Below are positions 15,734 to 25,174 of a stretch of DNA of 35,600 nt, piece by piece. The notes beneath the pieces are model-generated. The model had not been told where the DNA came from. It saw only the letters and a list, made by a program, of their open reading frames with translations, and made no database searches. Positions within the stretch are counted from its first letter, which is position 1. Each line of letters starts with the position of its first letter. Made by a program: the position numbers and the translations under genes. The DNA comes from Clostridium sp. (lineage in GTDB: Bacteria; Bacillota; Clostridia; Clostridiales; Clostridiaceae), in contig JAQUXS010000023.1 in the NCBI GenBank assembly GCA_028692255.1, forward strand, positions 1-35,600. The letters are read 5' to 3'.

Positions 15734-18136
15734 TTATTCTACTGACTTTAATGATTCAATCATATTAATTTCTTTAAGCTTAAAATAAGTAACTATTTGC
15801 ATGATTATAGCAAATGCCATTGTAATTAAAGCTGAGCACAAGAAGCTAAAAGGTTTAACATTTTTAAAGAATACAACATCATTTCCCTGAATCATATTGA
15901 TAATAACTTTATGAAATATTGTCCCTAAAACCAGCCCTACTGCAATACTAATCAAAGTCAATATAATTGTTTCTCTATAAATATATTCACTAGTCTCTTT
16001 ATCCGTAAATCCAAGCACTTTAAGTGTAGCAATTTCACGATTTCGCTCACTTATATTGATTGATGTCAAATTATAAAGTACAACTATTGCAAGCAGTGCA
16101 GCTATTACTACTACAACAATAACAACATTATTCATACTGCCATTTCCATCTGATGCCTGTTTAAGAATGTCATCTTTAAACGTTACATTTGAAACTAGAT
16201 TACTTTCCAATAAGTCTTTTGACAGTTTCTTTTCATTCACATTACTATCTGCTGTGATCATATTGTAAGATGCTGTTTTGCCAAAGACTTTTTTATATAA
16301 ATCTTTACTCATATATATATAATTAGAAGTATAATTTTTCGTCACATCTGAAACCTTTATAGTGTATGAATTATTATCGCTGCTATCTTTAATAGTTATA
16401 TAATCACCCTTGCCTATGTTAAAAGCTTCTGAAATCCTTTGTGTAACAACAACGCCTGTATTATTTAGCGATATACCTGTATTATCTGATACATTTTTAA
16501 GGTTAAAATATTTATAAAATTTCTTATTATTTTCTGGAACTATCAAATAGGGGCTTATAGATGTATTTCCCTTTTCAATTTTATATATAGTTTGATTTAT
16601 TAAAACAGGATTTTTGATGCCTTCTTTATTAAGCACCTGTTGTAAATTTCCACTTATACTTTCTGCACTGCCATTAAGAACTATCAAATCATTGTAGGTA
16701 AAAATTTCACTATACTGCCTTTGTGCAACACCATTAATACTATCCCTTAAACCAAAGCCTAGCACTAATAGTGCGGTGCAGCCTGCTATACCTATAACTG
16801 TCATTAACACTCTTTTCTTGTATCGAAAAATATTTCTCATTGTAACTTTCCAAGTGAAGGAAAGATGTTTCCAAATAAAGCCCACTTTTTCAAGGAAAAT
16901 TGTCTTTCCACTCTTAGGTGGAACTGGACGCATTAAGGTTGCAGGATTTTGCTTTAATTCTTTATTACAGAAATAAACTGTTACAGCTGCCATAAATACA
17001 AGGGCTACACATAAAATCATTAAAAAGCTTGATATATTATATGAAATAATTAGCGGCGGAAATAAGAGTTTAAATGCTGAATATATAACCTTAGGAATTA
17101 TAGTTGCCCCTACAAAAAATCCAATTATAACACCTAATGCTGTTGCTGATAGCACATATATTAAATACGTAGATATAATACTTTTATTACTATACCCAAG
17201 AGAAGTTAATGTCCCAAGTTCACCTCGTTCTTCCTCTATCATTCTTACCATAGTATTACTTGTCATTAGTATTACTATAATCATAAAAAATATCGGAAAA
17301 ACTTTCGCTACAGAGCTTATAGTTTCTGTGCCTGTTTTTAAATTGTTATACCCAATAGAAGCACTTCTATCAAAAACATACCAATTTACTTTTATATTAC
17401 TATCTCTTGTTTGTTTGTAAATTTCATTATATCGTGCAGTTTCTCTTTCAGTCTTTATTTTATTTATTTCACTATTAATATTTGATGATATATCATCGTA
17501 TCCCTTAGAATACGCAGCTATATTGTATTTTTGTGCAGTTAAATAAATTTCCGTATAAGCATTTAAAGTAAAATCATCTTTATTTACAAATATAAACGAT
17601 GATAACTTTCCATTTCCAATAGTGGTACTGCCGTAGTTTTCATCTATATATAATGGTGATTCAATTGTTCCTACAACAGTAAATTGTGAGTTCTTTAACT
17701 TTCCATTCTCATTACTAGCAATTTTTATTTTATCGCCTATTTTGTAATTTTTATAGTCAGCTATACATTCACTATCATTTTTAGGCATTCTACCTCTAAT
17801 TAAATTTACTGTATTAATGGAGTTTTCAATTGCATGAACCTTAATGGCATTGCCTTTTTTATCTAGTACATCTAAAGAGTAGCTGGGAATAACCTCTTTA
17901 ACGTTTTTTAATGATTTAAGAGCTTTTACATCATCCTTAGTTAACCCCATTGAACTATTAATTTTAAAATCCATTAAATTATGCTCACTATAATATCTAT
18001 CTGCAGCATTAATTATATTTGGCACACAAGCTTCTAGACCTGCAAAAAAGCCAACACCAACAGCAACAATTATAAGTAGTGATATATACCTACCAAGAGA
18101 CTTTTTAATTTTTATTAGAGTATTTTTATACAGCAT
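15734..18136 (-). CDS. FtsX-type ABC transporter permease
   Basis: The protein of 800 residues has the four-helix FtsX layout twice. Helix 1 is at about 17-38 (YISLLIIVAVGVGFFAG). An extracellular domain of about 220 residues follows, then three helices around 270-390 (FPIFFMIIVILMTSNTMVRM, LSATALGVIIGFFVGATII, SFLMILCVALVFMAAVTVYF). The second half repeats this from VLMTVIGIAGCTALLVLGFG to the C-terminus (VVIVVVVIAALLAIVVLYNL and two more). EEERGELGTLTSLGYSNKSI and ISERNREIATLKVLGFTDKE are the coupling segments that meet the ATPase. I prefer the ATG at 18136, 5 nt after the ATPase stop. Such pairs act as peptide or lipophilic-compound exporters; the substrate is unknown. Confidence 0.85.
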   Translation of the reverse strand: MLYKNTLIKIKKSLGRYISLLIIVAVGVGFFAGLEACVPNIINAADRYYSEHNLMDFKINSSMGLTKDDVKALKSLKNVKEVIPSYSLDVLDKKGNAIKVHAIENSINTVNLIRGRMPKNDSECIADYKNYKIGDKIKIASNENGKLKNSQFTVVGTIESPLYIDENYGSTTIGNGKLSSFIFVNKDDFTLNAYTEIYLTAQKYNIAAYSKGYDDISSNINSEINKIKTERETARYNEIYKQTRDSNIKVNWYVFDRSASIGYNNLKTGTETISSVAKVFPIFFMIIVILMTSNTMVRMIEEERGELGTLTSLGYSNKSIISTYLIYVLSATALGVIIGFFVGATIIPKVIYSAFKLLFPPLIISYNISSFLMILCVALVFMAAVTVYFCNKELKQNPATLMRPVPPKSGKTIFLEKVGFIWKHLSFTWKVTMRNIFRYKKRVLMTVIGIAGCTALLVLGFGLRDSINGVAQRQYSEIFTYNDLIVLNGSAESISGNLQQVLNKEGIKNPVLINQTIYKIEKGNTSISPYLIVPENNKKFYKYFNLKNVSDNTGISLNNTGVVVTQRISEAFNIGKGDYITIKDSSDNNSYTIKVSDVTKNYTSNYIYMSKDLYKKVFGKTASYNMITADSNVNEKKLSKDLLESNLVSNVTFKDDILKQASDGNGSMNNVVIVVVVIAALLAIVVLYNLTSINISERNREIATLKVLGFTDKETSEYIYRETIILTLISIAVGLVLGTIFHKVIINMIQGNDVVFFKNVKPFSFLCSALITMAFAIIMQIVTYFKLKEINMIESLKSVE

Positions 18137-18141
18137 TATAA

Positions 18142-18843
18142 TCACCACACAATCTCTTTAGCACTTTTAGGATTTTTATTTTCAATAATATCTTCTACAG
18201 TACCATTTTTTATCTTAATAACTTTGTCTGCTATATCAGCTATAGCCGCATTGTGAGTGATTAAAATAGCAGTCATGTTCATGTCTTTGCAGGTTCTTTG
18301 TAAAAGTTCAATAATCCTCTGTCCTGTTACACTATCAAGTGCTCCTGTAGGTTCATCACACAAAAGCAGCTTTGGATTTTTTGCAATAGCTCTTGCAATA
18401 GACACACGCTGCTGCTCCCCTCCTGATAATTGCGCTGGAAAATTATTAATACGATGTGATAAACCTACCTGTTCCAAAATAATTTTAGGGTCAAAGGAAT
18501 CCTGACATATTTGACAAGCCAGTTCCACATTTTCAAGTGCAGTTAAATTTCCTACAAGATTATAAAATTGAAATACAAAACCTATTTCATTTCTTCTATA
18601 CAATACAAGCTCCTTGGAGGTATACTTATGAATTCCTTTGCCATCAACTATAATTTCACCGCTGCTTGGGCTATCCATTCCACCAAGCAAATTTAACACT
18701 GTAGTTTTCCCTGCTCCTGATGGGCCAAGTATTACAATAAGTTCTCCTCTTTCTATAGAAAAGGAGCAATTTTCAACTGCTGTTATTTTCAAATCACCAG
18801 CTTTATAATCTTTCTTAACATTCTTAAATTCTATAAATGCCAT
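18142..18843 (-). CDS. ABC transporter ATP-binding protein (MacB/LolD type)
   Basis: The 233-residue ATPase has Walker [10 protein letters not shown] (residues 40-48), the Q-loop FQFYNLVG, the signature [16 protein letters not shown], Walker [13 protein letters not shown] and the H-loop [10 protein letters not shown]. All catalytic elements are intact. It powers the FtsX-type permease downstream, from which it is separated by 5 nt. AGGAGG lies upstream of the ATG at 18843. A promoter and a likely TetR operator lie upstream, divergent from the regulator gene, so the regulator probably represses this operon. Confidence 0.92.
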   Translation of the reverse strand: MAFIEFKNVKKDYKAGDLKITAVENCSFSIERGELIVILGPSGAGKTTVLNLLGGMDSPSSGEIIVDGKGIHKYTSKELVLYRRNEIGFVFQFYNLVGNLTALENVELACQICQDSFDPKIILEQVGLSHRINNFPAQLSGGEQQRVSIARAIAKNPKLLLCDEPTGALDSVTGQRIIELLQRTCKDMNMTAILITHNAAIADIADKVIKIKNGTVEDIIENKNPKSAKEIVW

Positions 18844-18893
18844 TTATATTCCTCCTATTGTTAAACAATGTGTTGATTATCTTTCTTTATCAC

Positions 18894-18922
18894 AGTATAA
18901 TAACACCATGTAATAAAGACAA
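18894..18922 (-). promoter_or_regulatory. Promoter of the ABC transporter operon
   Basis: On the minus strand TTGTCT (18917-18922) and TATACT (18894-18899) are spaced by exactly 17 nt, close to the sigma-A consensus. Confidence 0.8.
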
Positions 18923-18932
18923 TAATCAAATC

Positions 18933-18955
18933 TTTAATAAATGCTATTTATTAAA
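18933..18955. promoter_or_regulatory. Likely TetR operator (perfect inverted repeat)
   Basis: TTTAATAAAT and ATTTATTAAA form a perfect 10-bp inverted repeat around GCT. It lies 11 nt upstream of the ABC promoter's -35 box and about 55 nt before the regulator start, a typical place for a repressor controlling both directions. A second, shorter repeat (ATTGTT/AACAAT, 18857-18869) lies near the ATPase ribosome site. Confidence 0.65.
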
Positions 18956-19010
18956 CAAATTTTTATAAAATGTATAGAAAACAACAAAAATTATATAAAA
19001 GGTGATTGTT

Positions 19011-19586
19011 ATGAATCCAAATAAAACTGATAGACGTGTTAAATATACTAAAATGGTTATAAGAAATAGCTTTATAAAACTACTAAAACAAAAACCTATT
19101 TCAAAAATAACAATTAAAGAAATCTGTGAAAATGCAGATGTAAATCGTGCAACCTTTTATGCACACTACCAAAATCAATATGATTTACTAAACAAGATTG
19201 AAGCTAGATTAATTGATGATATCAATGCATATCTTAGTAATTATGAGTTCAAAGATAACATGGACATAGCTTCTAAAATGTTAGAAAAAATTTTAGATTA
19301 TGTTAAAGAAAATTCAGATATTTTTGATATATTATTAATTTCAAATGGTGATATGACTTTCCAAAATGAATTTATAAAAATTATCACTAAGCAGCATTTC
19401 TCTCCAGATACTCGAAGTGGTTCCCTAAGCAAAGAAGATGCAGCATATATATTTAGTTTTTCTTCAAGTGGCTCCATTGGTGTAATTCAAAAGTGGCTGA
19501 AAGATGACATGAAAAAGCCAACCAATAAACTAGCAGAACTAATACTTAAAATAGCTGCTAGTGGAAGTGCTGCCTTTGATTACTAA
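19011..19586 (+). CDS. TetR/AcrR family transcriptional regulator
   Basis: The 191-residue protein has an N-terminal TetR helix-turn-helix (about residues 10-58): TKMVIRNSFIKLLKQKPIS, ITIKEICENADVNRATFYAHY and QNQYDLLNKIE. The C-terminal half is a helical ligand-binding/dimer domain of the TetR_C_8-like type. AAAGGTG lies 6 nt before the ATG at 19011; a GTG 9 nt earlier is in frame but overlaps that site. It is divergent from the ABC transporter operon and likely controls it and itself through the inverted repeat between them. The inducer is unknown. Confidence 0.88.
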   Translation: MNPNKTDRRVKYTKMVIRNSFIKLLKQKPISKITIKEICENADVNRATFYAHYQNQYDLLNKIEARLIDDINAYLSNYEFKDNMDIASKMLEKILDYVKENSDIFDILLISNGDMTFQNEFIKIITKQHFSPDTRSGSLSKEDAAYIFSFSSSGSIGVIQKWLKDDMKKPTNKLAELILKIAASGSAAFDY

Positions 19587-19640
19587 AAGTTAAGATTAAT
19601 TATGTATCCTCAAAATGGCAACAAGTATTATTGCATCTAA

Positions 19641-19668
19641 AAATAAAAAAGAACCCACTTAAGGGTTC
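19641..19668 (-). terminator. Terminator of the ybjQ operon
   Basis: GAACCC (19651-19656) and GGGTTC (19663-19668) form the stem. On the minus strand a T-rich run (19641-19650) follows. Confidence 0.75.
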
Positions 19669-19689
19669 TAATAAATATATTTAACTATC

Positions 19690-19917
19690 TTAATGCTCCT
19701 CATGATAAAATCTCTCTCCGGTGCTAGGATTGTAATAGACTCTGAGCTTTTTATGATTATTAGGATCTATAAATATCTCTTCAGTTTTCTCAAACCCCTT
19801 AGGAACATCTGATCCATGATTTTTTCTATATCTCTTATCCCAAATTAACAGTGATATAATAGCAAAGATAACAAAACATAACTGAATTAAAATATAAAAT
19901 GCCAATGATTTTGACAT
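19690..19917 (-). CDS. Small membrane protein
   Basis: The protein has 75 residues. One membrane helix is at about residues 5-25 (LAFYILIQLCFVIFAIISLLI), followed by a cytoplasmic tail that is basic then acidic, ending YYNPSTGERFYHEEH. It starts 2 nt after the stop of the YbjQ-like gene, so the two are translated from one message. The tail resembles the C-terminal segments of HMA-like or YbjQ-associated small proteins, but I know no named family. The strict coupling suggests it may anchor or partner the YbjQ-like protein. Confidence 0.65.
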   Translation of the reverse strand: MSKSLAFYILIQLCFVIFAIISLLIWDKRYRKNHGSDVPKGFEKTEEIFIDPNNHKKLRVYYNPSTGERFYHEEH

Positions 19918-19919
19918 AA

Positions 19920-20243
19920 TTACTGTTCCTTTTCAGTCACAACTGCAGTACCAAAAGCTACAATTTCGCTCATATTTTGTCCAATCTCACTGGAATCAAA
20001 CCTCATCATAACTACTGCATTTGCCCCCATTTGAGTAGCATTTAAAACTAAACGATCAATCGCTTGTTTACGAGCATCTTCAAGCATTGATGTATATTCG
20101 TGAATTTCTCCACCAACAAGAGTTCTTAAGCTAGCCATTATGTTTCCACCTAACCCACGGCTTCTTACCACTAGTCCAAAGACCTCACCTTTTACTTTTT
20201 TTACTTTGTATCCAGGAATATTTTCAGTTGTAACAACTATCAT
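19920..20243 (-). CDS. YbjQ / UPF0145 family protein
   Basis: The 107-residue protein matches the YbjQ family over its whole length: TTENIPGYKVKKVKGEVFGLVVRS, the EYTSMLEDARKQAIDRL helix and the ANAVVMMRFDSS strand. The family forms ring-like pentamers and is often called a heavy-metal-binding domain; its physiological role is not settled. GGGGG lies 8 nt before the ATG. It is the first gene of a two-gene operon with the small membrane protein. Confidence 0.9.
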   Translation of the reverse strand: MIVVTTENIPGYKVKKVKGEVFGLVVRSRGLGGNIMASLRTLVGGEIHEYTSMLEDARKQAIDRLVLNATQMGANAVVMMRFDSSEIGQNMSEIVAFGTAVVTEKEQ

Positions 20244-20510
20244 AAAATTGTCCCCCTTAATAATTTTATTAACCTAAGCACTTTTGTCTGTTTGAATTAT
20301 AGCATGCCTTAAGTAACATATCAATTTTAACCTACACTCACCGCTATTATTTTTTGATAAGTTCCCTTAAATAATATATAAAGTTTTTTTAAAATTGCTA
20401 ATTGTGTTATAGATAAGAAAGTACACAAGTGAATATTGTGTTAAAATACTATTATACAAATCAAATAAAAAATAGATACAAGTGTACTTATGAGGAAGGA
20501 GAAAATTTAA

Positions 20511-21404
20511 TTGGATGTATTAAAGGTTAAAGGAAATACTTATTGCATTGATACTGGAATGACTTATATTCCATTTTATAAAATTAATAATAAAGATATT
20601 ATTATGCTAGACACAGGTTGGAAAAAAGGCGAACGTGAAGGCATAGACGAAGTTTTAGAAAGAAATAATTTTAATGTTAAAGCTATTTTAAACAGTCATG
20701 CTCACATAGATCACATTGGAAACAATACACATTTAAAAAATAAATATGGCTGTATAATTGCTATGTCTGCTTGCGAAGCTATTATCTGCAGTTCTCCTAT
20801 TAATCTTAAGGTGTATTATGGGAGCCAAGCCTTAAAGGATGTAAAGAAACGTTATGGACATATGGTTTGTAAAACAGACATTAGCATAGCTGAAGATCAA
20901 CATGAAGTATCACTATGCGGCGTTAAATTTAAAATTATTCATACGCCAGGACACAGCCCTTCCAATATATGCAGTATAACACCTGACGATGTTGCTTATA
21001 TGGGAGATACTCTTATAAGTTATGAAGTAATGGAGGGTGCTAAGATGCCTTATGCCTATATATTAAGTGAAGACATGAAGAGCAAAGCCAAGATTTATGA
21101 CTTGAAATGCAGTAAATATGTAGTAGCACACAAAGGTATGTATGACGATATTTCAAAACTAATAGATGATAATATCAACTTTTATGAAAGTAAAGCTATG
21201 AAAATATATGAAGTTATACACGGTGCTATGACCATGGAAGATATTATGAAAGCCGTTATTAAAAGCTTTGACATTCACATAAAGAATATACCTAAATATT
21301 ACTTTATAGAAAGAATGTTAAAATCTTATGTGGAATATTTATATGAAATAGAAAAACTTAAGTTAATTATGGACAATGGATTCCTTAAATATACTAAATA
21401 CTAA
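20511..21404 (+). CDS. Metallo-beta-lactamase fold hydrolase
   Basis: The protein has 297 residues. The metal-binding signature is SHAHIDHIGN (about residues 64-73), the next histidine is in HTPGHSPSN, the bridging aspartate in YMGDTLI and the last histidine in VVAHKGMYD. All ligands are present, so it should bind two metal ions. It is of the glyoxalase II-like branch; the substrate is unknown. The start is TTG with GGAAGGAG 9 nt upstream. A pair of inverted segments, AAGTACAC (20419-20426) and GTGTACTT (20482-20489), lies in the upstream region and could be a regulatory site. It ends before a strong terminator. Confidence 0.87.
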   Translation: MDVLKVKGNTYCIDTGMTYIPFYKINNKDIIMLDTGWKKGEREGIDEVLERNNFNVKAILNSHAHIDHIGNNTHLKNKYGCIIAMSACEAIICSSPINLKVYYGSQALKDVKKRYGHMVCKTDISIAEDQHEVSLCGVKFKIIHTPGHSPSNICSITPDDVAYMGDTLISYEVMEGAKMPYAYILSEDMKSKAKIYDLKCSKYVVAHKGMYDDISKLIDDNINFYESKAMKIYEVIHGAMTMEDIMKAVIKSFDIHIKNIPKYYFIERMLKSYVEYLYEIEKLKLIMDNGFLKYTKY

Positions 21405-21408
21405 GGTT

Positions 21409-21450
21409 ATTGCAGCAATTTTGAGATAACTATCCCAAAATTGCTGCAAT
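21409..21450. terminator. Terminator between convergent genes
   Basis: ATTGCAGCAATTTTG (21409-21423) pairs perfectly with CAAAATTGCTGCAAT (21436-21450), followed by ATTTCTT on the plus strand. It serves the metallo-hydrolase and perhaps the convergent reductase gene. Confidence 0.85.
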
Positions 21451-21459
21451 ATTTCTTAA

Positions 21460-22329
21460 TTAATCATTATTATCAACTTTATTTAATACATCAGCTATAA
21501 ACTGTTCTTTTCCAATCCTATCCATAACTCCTGAGATTCTCTCGCCTTTATTACCAGTTTCTCTGTAATGTTCCATAATTTTATCTACAACATTCACTAT
21601 TTGATCTTCATGAAATATTCTTCCTAGTGAATCTCCAATTCTCATTTCTCTTCCAAATCTTCCACCAACAAATATTTCTGCACCCTTTTCCTTAGCAGTA
21701 GCAGCATTGGTTTTACATACTCTTGTACACTCACCACAACTTACACATAATTCTTTATTATAAACTATTTTCTTATCTACAACTTTTAACGCCTTTTGCC
21801 TGCAACCTTTTACACAAAGACCACATCCAACGCAATTGTCTAAATTAAATTTTGGTATTGTTCTACCCATAACGCCAATATCATTTATGTTGGCTTTGGC
21901 ACAGTTATTAGCGCATCCAACTATTCCAATTTTACATTTATGTGGAGTGTCTGTCCCAAAATATTTATTTTCTAATTTTCTACAAATTCCCTGAGTGTCA
22001 ATATTTCCATGAAGACATACAGTACCTTTACACGCAACTAGTGGTCTCACCTTTTGACCTGTACCTCCATGACACAATCCTAAAACTTTTACCTCTTCAA
22101 TTACTTTTTCCACATCATCATCTTTTATCCAAGGAACTTCAACTTGAAGCCTTGTAGTAATTCCAACATAGCCTCGTCCATATTTTTCTGCAATCTTATT
22201 TATGTTACTTAATTCTTCTACTGTAAAATTACCTGCCTTACTTAAAAGTCTAACTGAAAAATGTTCTTTATCATTTTGCAATAAAAATCCTAGTGCCTTT
22301 AATTCTTTTTGTCTTTTTGCATTAACCAT
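21460..22329 (-). CDS. Sulfite/nitrite reductase-like protein with two [4Fe-4S] ferredoxin motifs
   Basis: The 289-residue protein has a sulfite/nitrite reductase ferredoxin-like half domain (GRGYVGITTRLQVEVPWI), then the siroheme/Fe-S cysteines in ACKGTVCLHG and VGCANNC. Two ferredoxin motifs follow, NCVGCGLCVKGC and LCVSCGECTRVC, and a C-terminal part VGGRFGREMRIGDSLG. This layout matches the small single-subunit reductases of anaerobes (AsrC-like). It probably reduces sulfite or a related oxyanion using ferredoxin-level electrons. No AsrA or AsrB gene is nearby, so it acts alone or with partners elsewhere. The spacing of the first siroheme cysteine pair (C-x4-C) is shorter than the usual C-x5-C. 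Confidence 0.85.
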   Translation of the reverse strand: MVNAKRQKELKALGFLLQNDKEHFSVRLLSKAGNFTVEELSNINKIAEKYGRGYVGITTRLQVEVPWIKDDDVEKVIEEVKVLGLCHGGTGQKVRPLVACKGTVCLHGNIDTQGICRKLENKYFGTDTPHKCKIGIVGCANNCAKANINDIGVMGRTIPKFNLDNCVGCGLCVKGCRQKALKVVDKKIVYNKELCVSCGECTRVCKTNAATAKEKGAEIFVGGRFGREMRIGDSLGRIFHEDQIVNVVDKIMEHYRETGNKGERISGVMDRIGKEQFIADVLNKVDNND

Positions 22330-22437
22330 AAAATTATATATCTCCTCTCAACTTATAGTTATAAAATAAATTTTTAATTTCCTTAAGTATAATATAAGGT
22401 TTTCAATAAGTAAAACATTATAAATAAGTCATTTCAT

Positions 22438-22475
22438 GAAAAGAGAAGCCATCAATATTGATACCTCCTCTTAAT
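22438..22475 (-). terminator. Possible terminator after the DUF6143 gene
   Basis: AAGAG and CTCTT ends enclose the palindrome ATCAATATTGAT. The hairpin is imperfect and the T run on the minus strand is short. Confidence 0.45.
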
Positions 22476-22556
22476 TATCTATTTGTAAGTCTTAATATAT
22501 CCATACTTACAGTATTACTTGTCCAACTTGTTTTCTCTCATTACATTATACCTTTT

Positions 22557-23129
22557 CTATAAACTGTGCTGTTGTCTAGGTTCTTCCCACCATCCAAATG
22601 CAACTATTATCTTATCAAATTTTAAACATTGTGCTTTTACAACTACAACATAGTTTCCACCTGGCTTCTCTATAAATTTTCCATCTTCCTCACCTACTAA
22701 TGTTGTATGAGGTGGCACTATTCTTTTATATACATTTACACCAGCTTTAGGAATCATAGTTTTCAATTCTGCAAAACGAATATCAACCTCATTTTCGGGA
22801 AGCATCTTTAAAGCAGTATTGGTTGGAGAAACGTTATGTGATACACTAGCTTCTTCAGGAACATTAGTATTAAGCCATATTTCAGCAGTTAAATAATCAT
22901 CTGAAAAATTTGAAACTGTGAATACATTTGCATATAAATTAACATCTGAATTACGTGGATTTACTAAACCACACCATGCACTTAAACCATTGCCTACCTT
23001 CAAAGCTTCTGTTTGACCTACAAAGTATTTTCCTTGCATTGATTTAAATAAAGAAACTGGATTGCTAACTACCTCTTTTATTTTACTATTTTTGTTATCC
23101 ATAATATAATCACTGCTTTTTCGCGGCAT
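22557..23129 (-). CDS. DUF6143 family protein
   Basis: The protein of 190 residues reads as the DUF6143 type. A short polar N-terminus is followed by a strand-rich domain with SLFKSMQGKYFVGQTEALKVG, LSAWCGLVNPRNSDVNLYANV, VSNFSDDYLTAEIWLNTN and the terminal IIVAFGWWEEP. It has no signal peptide or membrane helix, and the function is unknown. The all-beta look and the NPxxSxVNLYANVFTVSNFS pattern recall spore-surface or cell-envelope proteins; that is inference. GGAG lies 8 nt before the ATG at 23129. The next gene upstream is on the same strand, about 130 nt away. Confidence 0.65.
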   Translation of the reverse strand: MPRKSSDYIMDNKNSKIKEVVSNPVSLFKSMQGKYFVGQTEALKVGNGLSAWCGLVNPRNSDVNLYANVFTVSNFSDDYLTAEIWLNTNVPEEASVSHNVSPTNTALKMLPENEVDIRFAELKTMIPKAGVNVYKRIVPPHTTLVGEEDGKFIEKPGGNYVVVVKAQCLKFDKIIVAFGWWEEPRQQHSL

Positions 23130-23256
23130 AATCACATCTCCTAAGCATTATTTTACACATTTTACTTAATATTACCTTTCCTTATATAATATTCAGTAAA
23201 AGTTTGACTGTTCATATGCTGGATAATGAGAGTGAAGAGTATTATCGTGATTATTG

Positions 23257-24621
23257 TTAGTCATCATCGTTGAGCAATTTAATTGTCTTTAAAATCCAAT
23301 TTTGCCGTTCTAATGACTGACCTATAATGTAATTGTATAAGCACAGGCGAATTTCTTGTTCTGACTCACTTAAATCCACCGCTTCAATATCGTGTTTAAA
23401 CGGATGTTTCTTTGCAAGTGCCGCAATTTCAATCATTTCCAGTTCATTTAATATTTCTGTGATTTCACTTGAAGATAATTCAGCGTCAAATAATAAACTT
23501 CCTAAATCGGAGAGTGAATGTATCTTTCCTTTAATAATTGCAATTTTATCTGATAGAAAGCGACACTGAATAATTTCTTCAACAATATTACGGTATTGCT
23601 CATCATCCATTTTATTCCCAAATGAAAAGCTAAGCTTAGGATCCAGTTCAGTATGTTTTTGTGCAATAAATATTCTATCAAGTGTATTTCCTTTTACCGC
23701 ATGGCAAACATTTGATATGATTATAGGCAAGCTCTTCTCCATATATTTCTGCAAAGAAATATTTTTTATAGAAAGATCCTCTTTGAGGTTTTGGTTTGAC
23801 TTTAGAATCATTTTCTCAATGTCATCGTTGGATTTCTGAGATAAGCTACTATGTAATTGCTCTATTTTAGCCTCGGAAATATTTAATTCTATGGAATGAA
23901 TTCCAGCAAGTTCGCAGCCAATCGCAGTAGTTAATACCTGCTCAAATATATTTATCAATAAGTAAGAATACCCTTCATCATATCCACAAAGCAGATGATG
24001 GATATCATCAGATGAAAAGTAACATCAAAACATATTTTCATAATATATGGATTCTAAATATTTTTGTATAAATTCAATGCCAACTAAATTCTCGATAGAA
24101 TTACAAAGAGGGTAATCAGCTGTTATATGAATGTCATGAGCTTCATAATCGGCATTGTATATTTTGAAAAAGCCTTTTATTCCATCTATAATAGTGTCAT
24201 TGTAAGTTTGATTATCTGTATCCAGTTTGTTTTGCATTACCAATGTAAAAATATGTTTTGCGGCATTCAGTTTACTACCAATGCGTTTTCTTCCCTTATT
24301 ATATAGGTCAAATATTTTCGTATCTTTCAATGTTTTGACCGCATCGTCAGCATAGGTAAATGATTTCAGCCAAATTCCTATGGTGTATAGATTTGATTTC
24401 ATAATATTCTCTGCAATTTCCACCCGAATTGAATTGCTATCTCCGCTATTGTAACGCTCTGTTTTATAAGCCAAAAGTTTAAGGCACTCAAATTGTATCT
24501 TTTCAATGTCAGCATCAAGCAACATATTAGAACGGTAGGCTTCCTCTAATAAAGACTGGAAATAGAATTCTTCATTCAGTTTACTTCTGTCTATAATGCT
24601 TGTTTTTTTAACATTTCCCAT
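23257..24621 (-). pseudogene. DUF6179 protein interrupted by one in-frame TGA
   Basis: A 455-codon frame runs from an ATG at 24621 (GAGGAGG 6 nt upstream) to 23257 and is broken only by a TGA at 24025-24027. Before it: NEEFYFQSLLEEAYRSNML, ITADYPLCNSIENLVGIEFI, YLESIYYENMF. After it, in the same frame: CYFSSDDIHHLLCGYDEGYS, then LINIFEQVLTTAIGCELAG to the end. From memory, relatives have FCxxF here, so the TGA stands where a Cys is expected. A nonsense change (TGT to TGA) is simplest; selenocysteine is considered in the findings. It starts 1 nt after the DUF6323 stop, so the two are coupled. The role of the pair is unknown. Confidence 0.75.
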
Positions 24622-24622
24622 A

Positions 24623-25105
24623 TTAGTCCTCCTCATCTTCATCTGAAATATTATCTTCTGAATAATCTGGTGCATATCCATATCGTAAATTGCGAGCCAT
24701 TTTGGCAAGCTCTCGACACGAAAGTAGTTCAAGAGAACCTTGGCATACTCCATCAAATGTTTTTTTCATAAATTTAATCAGATCGTCATCACTGATTAAG
24801 TCAAGTGTTTGATTTTTATAATAGTAAAACACCTCAATCAGCTCATGCAACGTTTCTGTATAGTTATGCATTGAAATGTAAGGGGAGTCACAGAATTCTT
24901 TTATGATTTTGTCAATAACACCTCCTCCAAATTCAATACGTCCACTTACATTTAAAGCATATGTACGAGTTTCAATCAATTCAACTGCTTGCTGATGATT
25001 CAAAACAAGACCGTAATTAGCCGTAACATTATTACATTTTTCAATTTCGTATACAGCTTGCTTTCGTATGATTGAAGAATTAAAAGTTATAAGTTCAAAA
25101 GACAA
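24623..25105 (-). CDS. DUF6323 family protein
   Basis: The protein has 160 residues: ELITFNSSIIRKQAVYEIEKCN, VLNHQQAVELIETRTYALNV, RIEFGGGVIDKIIKEFCDSPYI, then an acidic tail DEDEED. The helical pattern and the GRxEFGGG segment fit DUF6323, which is found paired with DUF6179 in clostridia. Function is unknown. The start is TTG at 25105 with GAGGTG 7 nt upstream. An ATG 4 nt before it is in another frame and ends after four codons. The stop is followed one base later by the DUF6179 ATG, and the last codons of this gene contain that gene's ribosome site, so translation is coupled. Confidence 0.7.
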   Translation of the reverse strand: MSFELITFNSSIIRKQAVYEIEKCNNVTANYGLVLNHQQAVELIETRTYALNVSGRIEFGGGVIDKIIKEFCDSPYISMHNYTETLHELIEVFYYYKNQTLDLISDDDLIKFMKKTFDGVCQGSLELLSCRELAKMARNLRYGYAPDYSEDNISDEDEED

Positions 25106-25145
25106 GCATTATCACCTCAAAATCCAATATTTTTTCAAAACACTA

Positions 25146-25174
25146 TTGACATACTAGCAAATATATTATATTAT
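25146..25174 (+). promoter_or_regulatory. Strong plus-strand promoter upstream of the candidate small RNA
   Basis: TTGACA (25146-25151), 17 nt, then TATTAT (25169-25174): near-perfect sigma-A spacing and -35 box. No plus-strand protein gene follows before a terminator at 25283-25310. Confidence 0.65.

Noticed and set aside
20419..20489. Inverted AAGTACAC/GTGTACTT as a firm operator
   Set aside because: The arms are 55 nt apart and short; it could be chance in AT-rich DNA, so it is only mentioned with the hydrolase gene.
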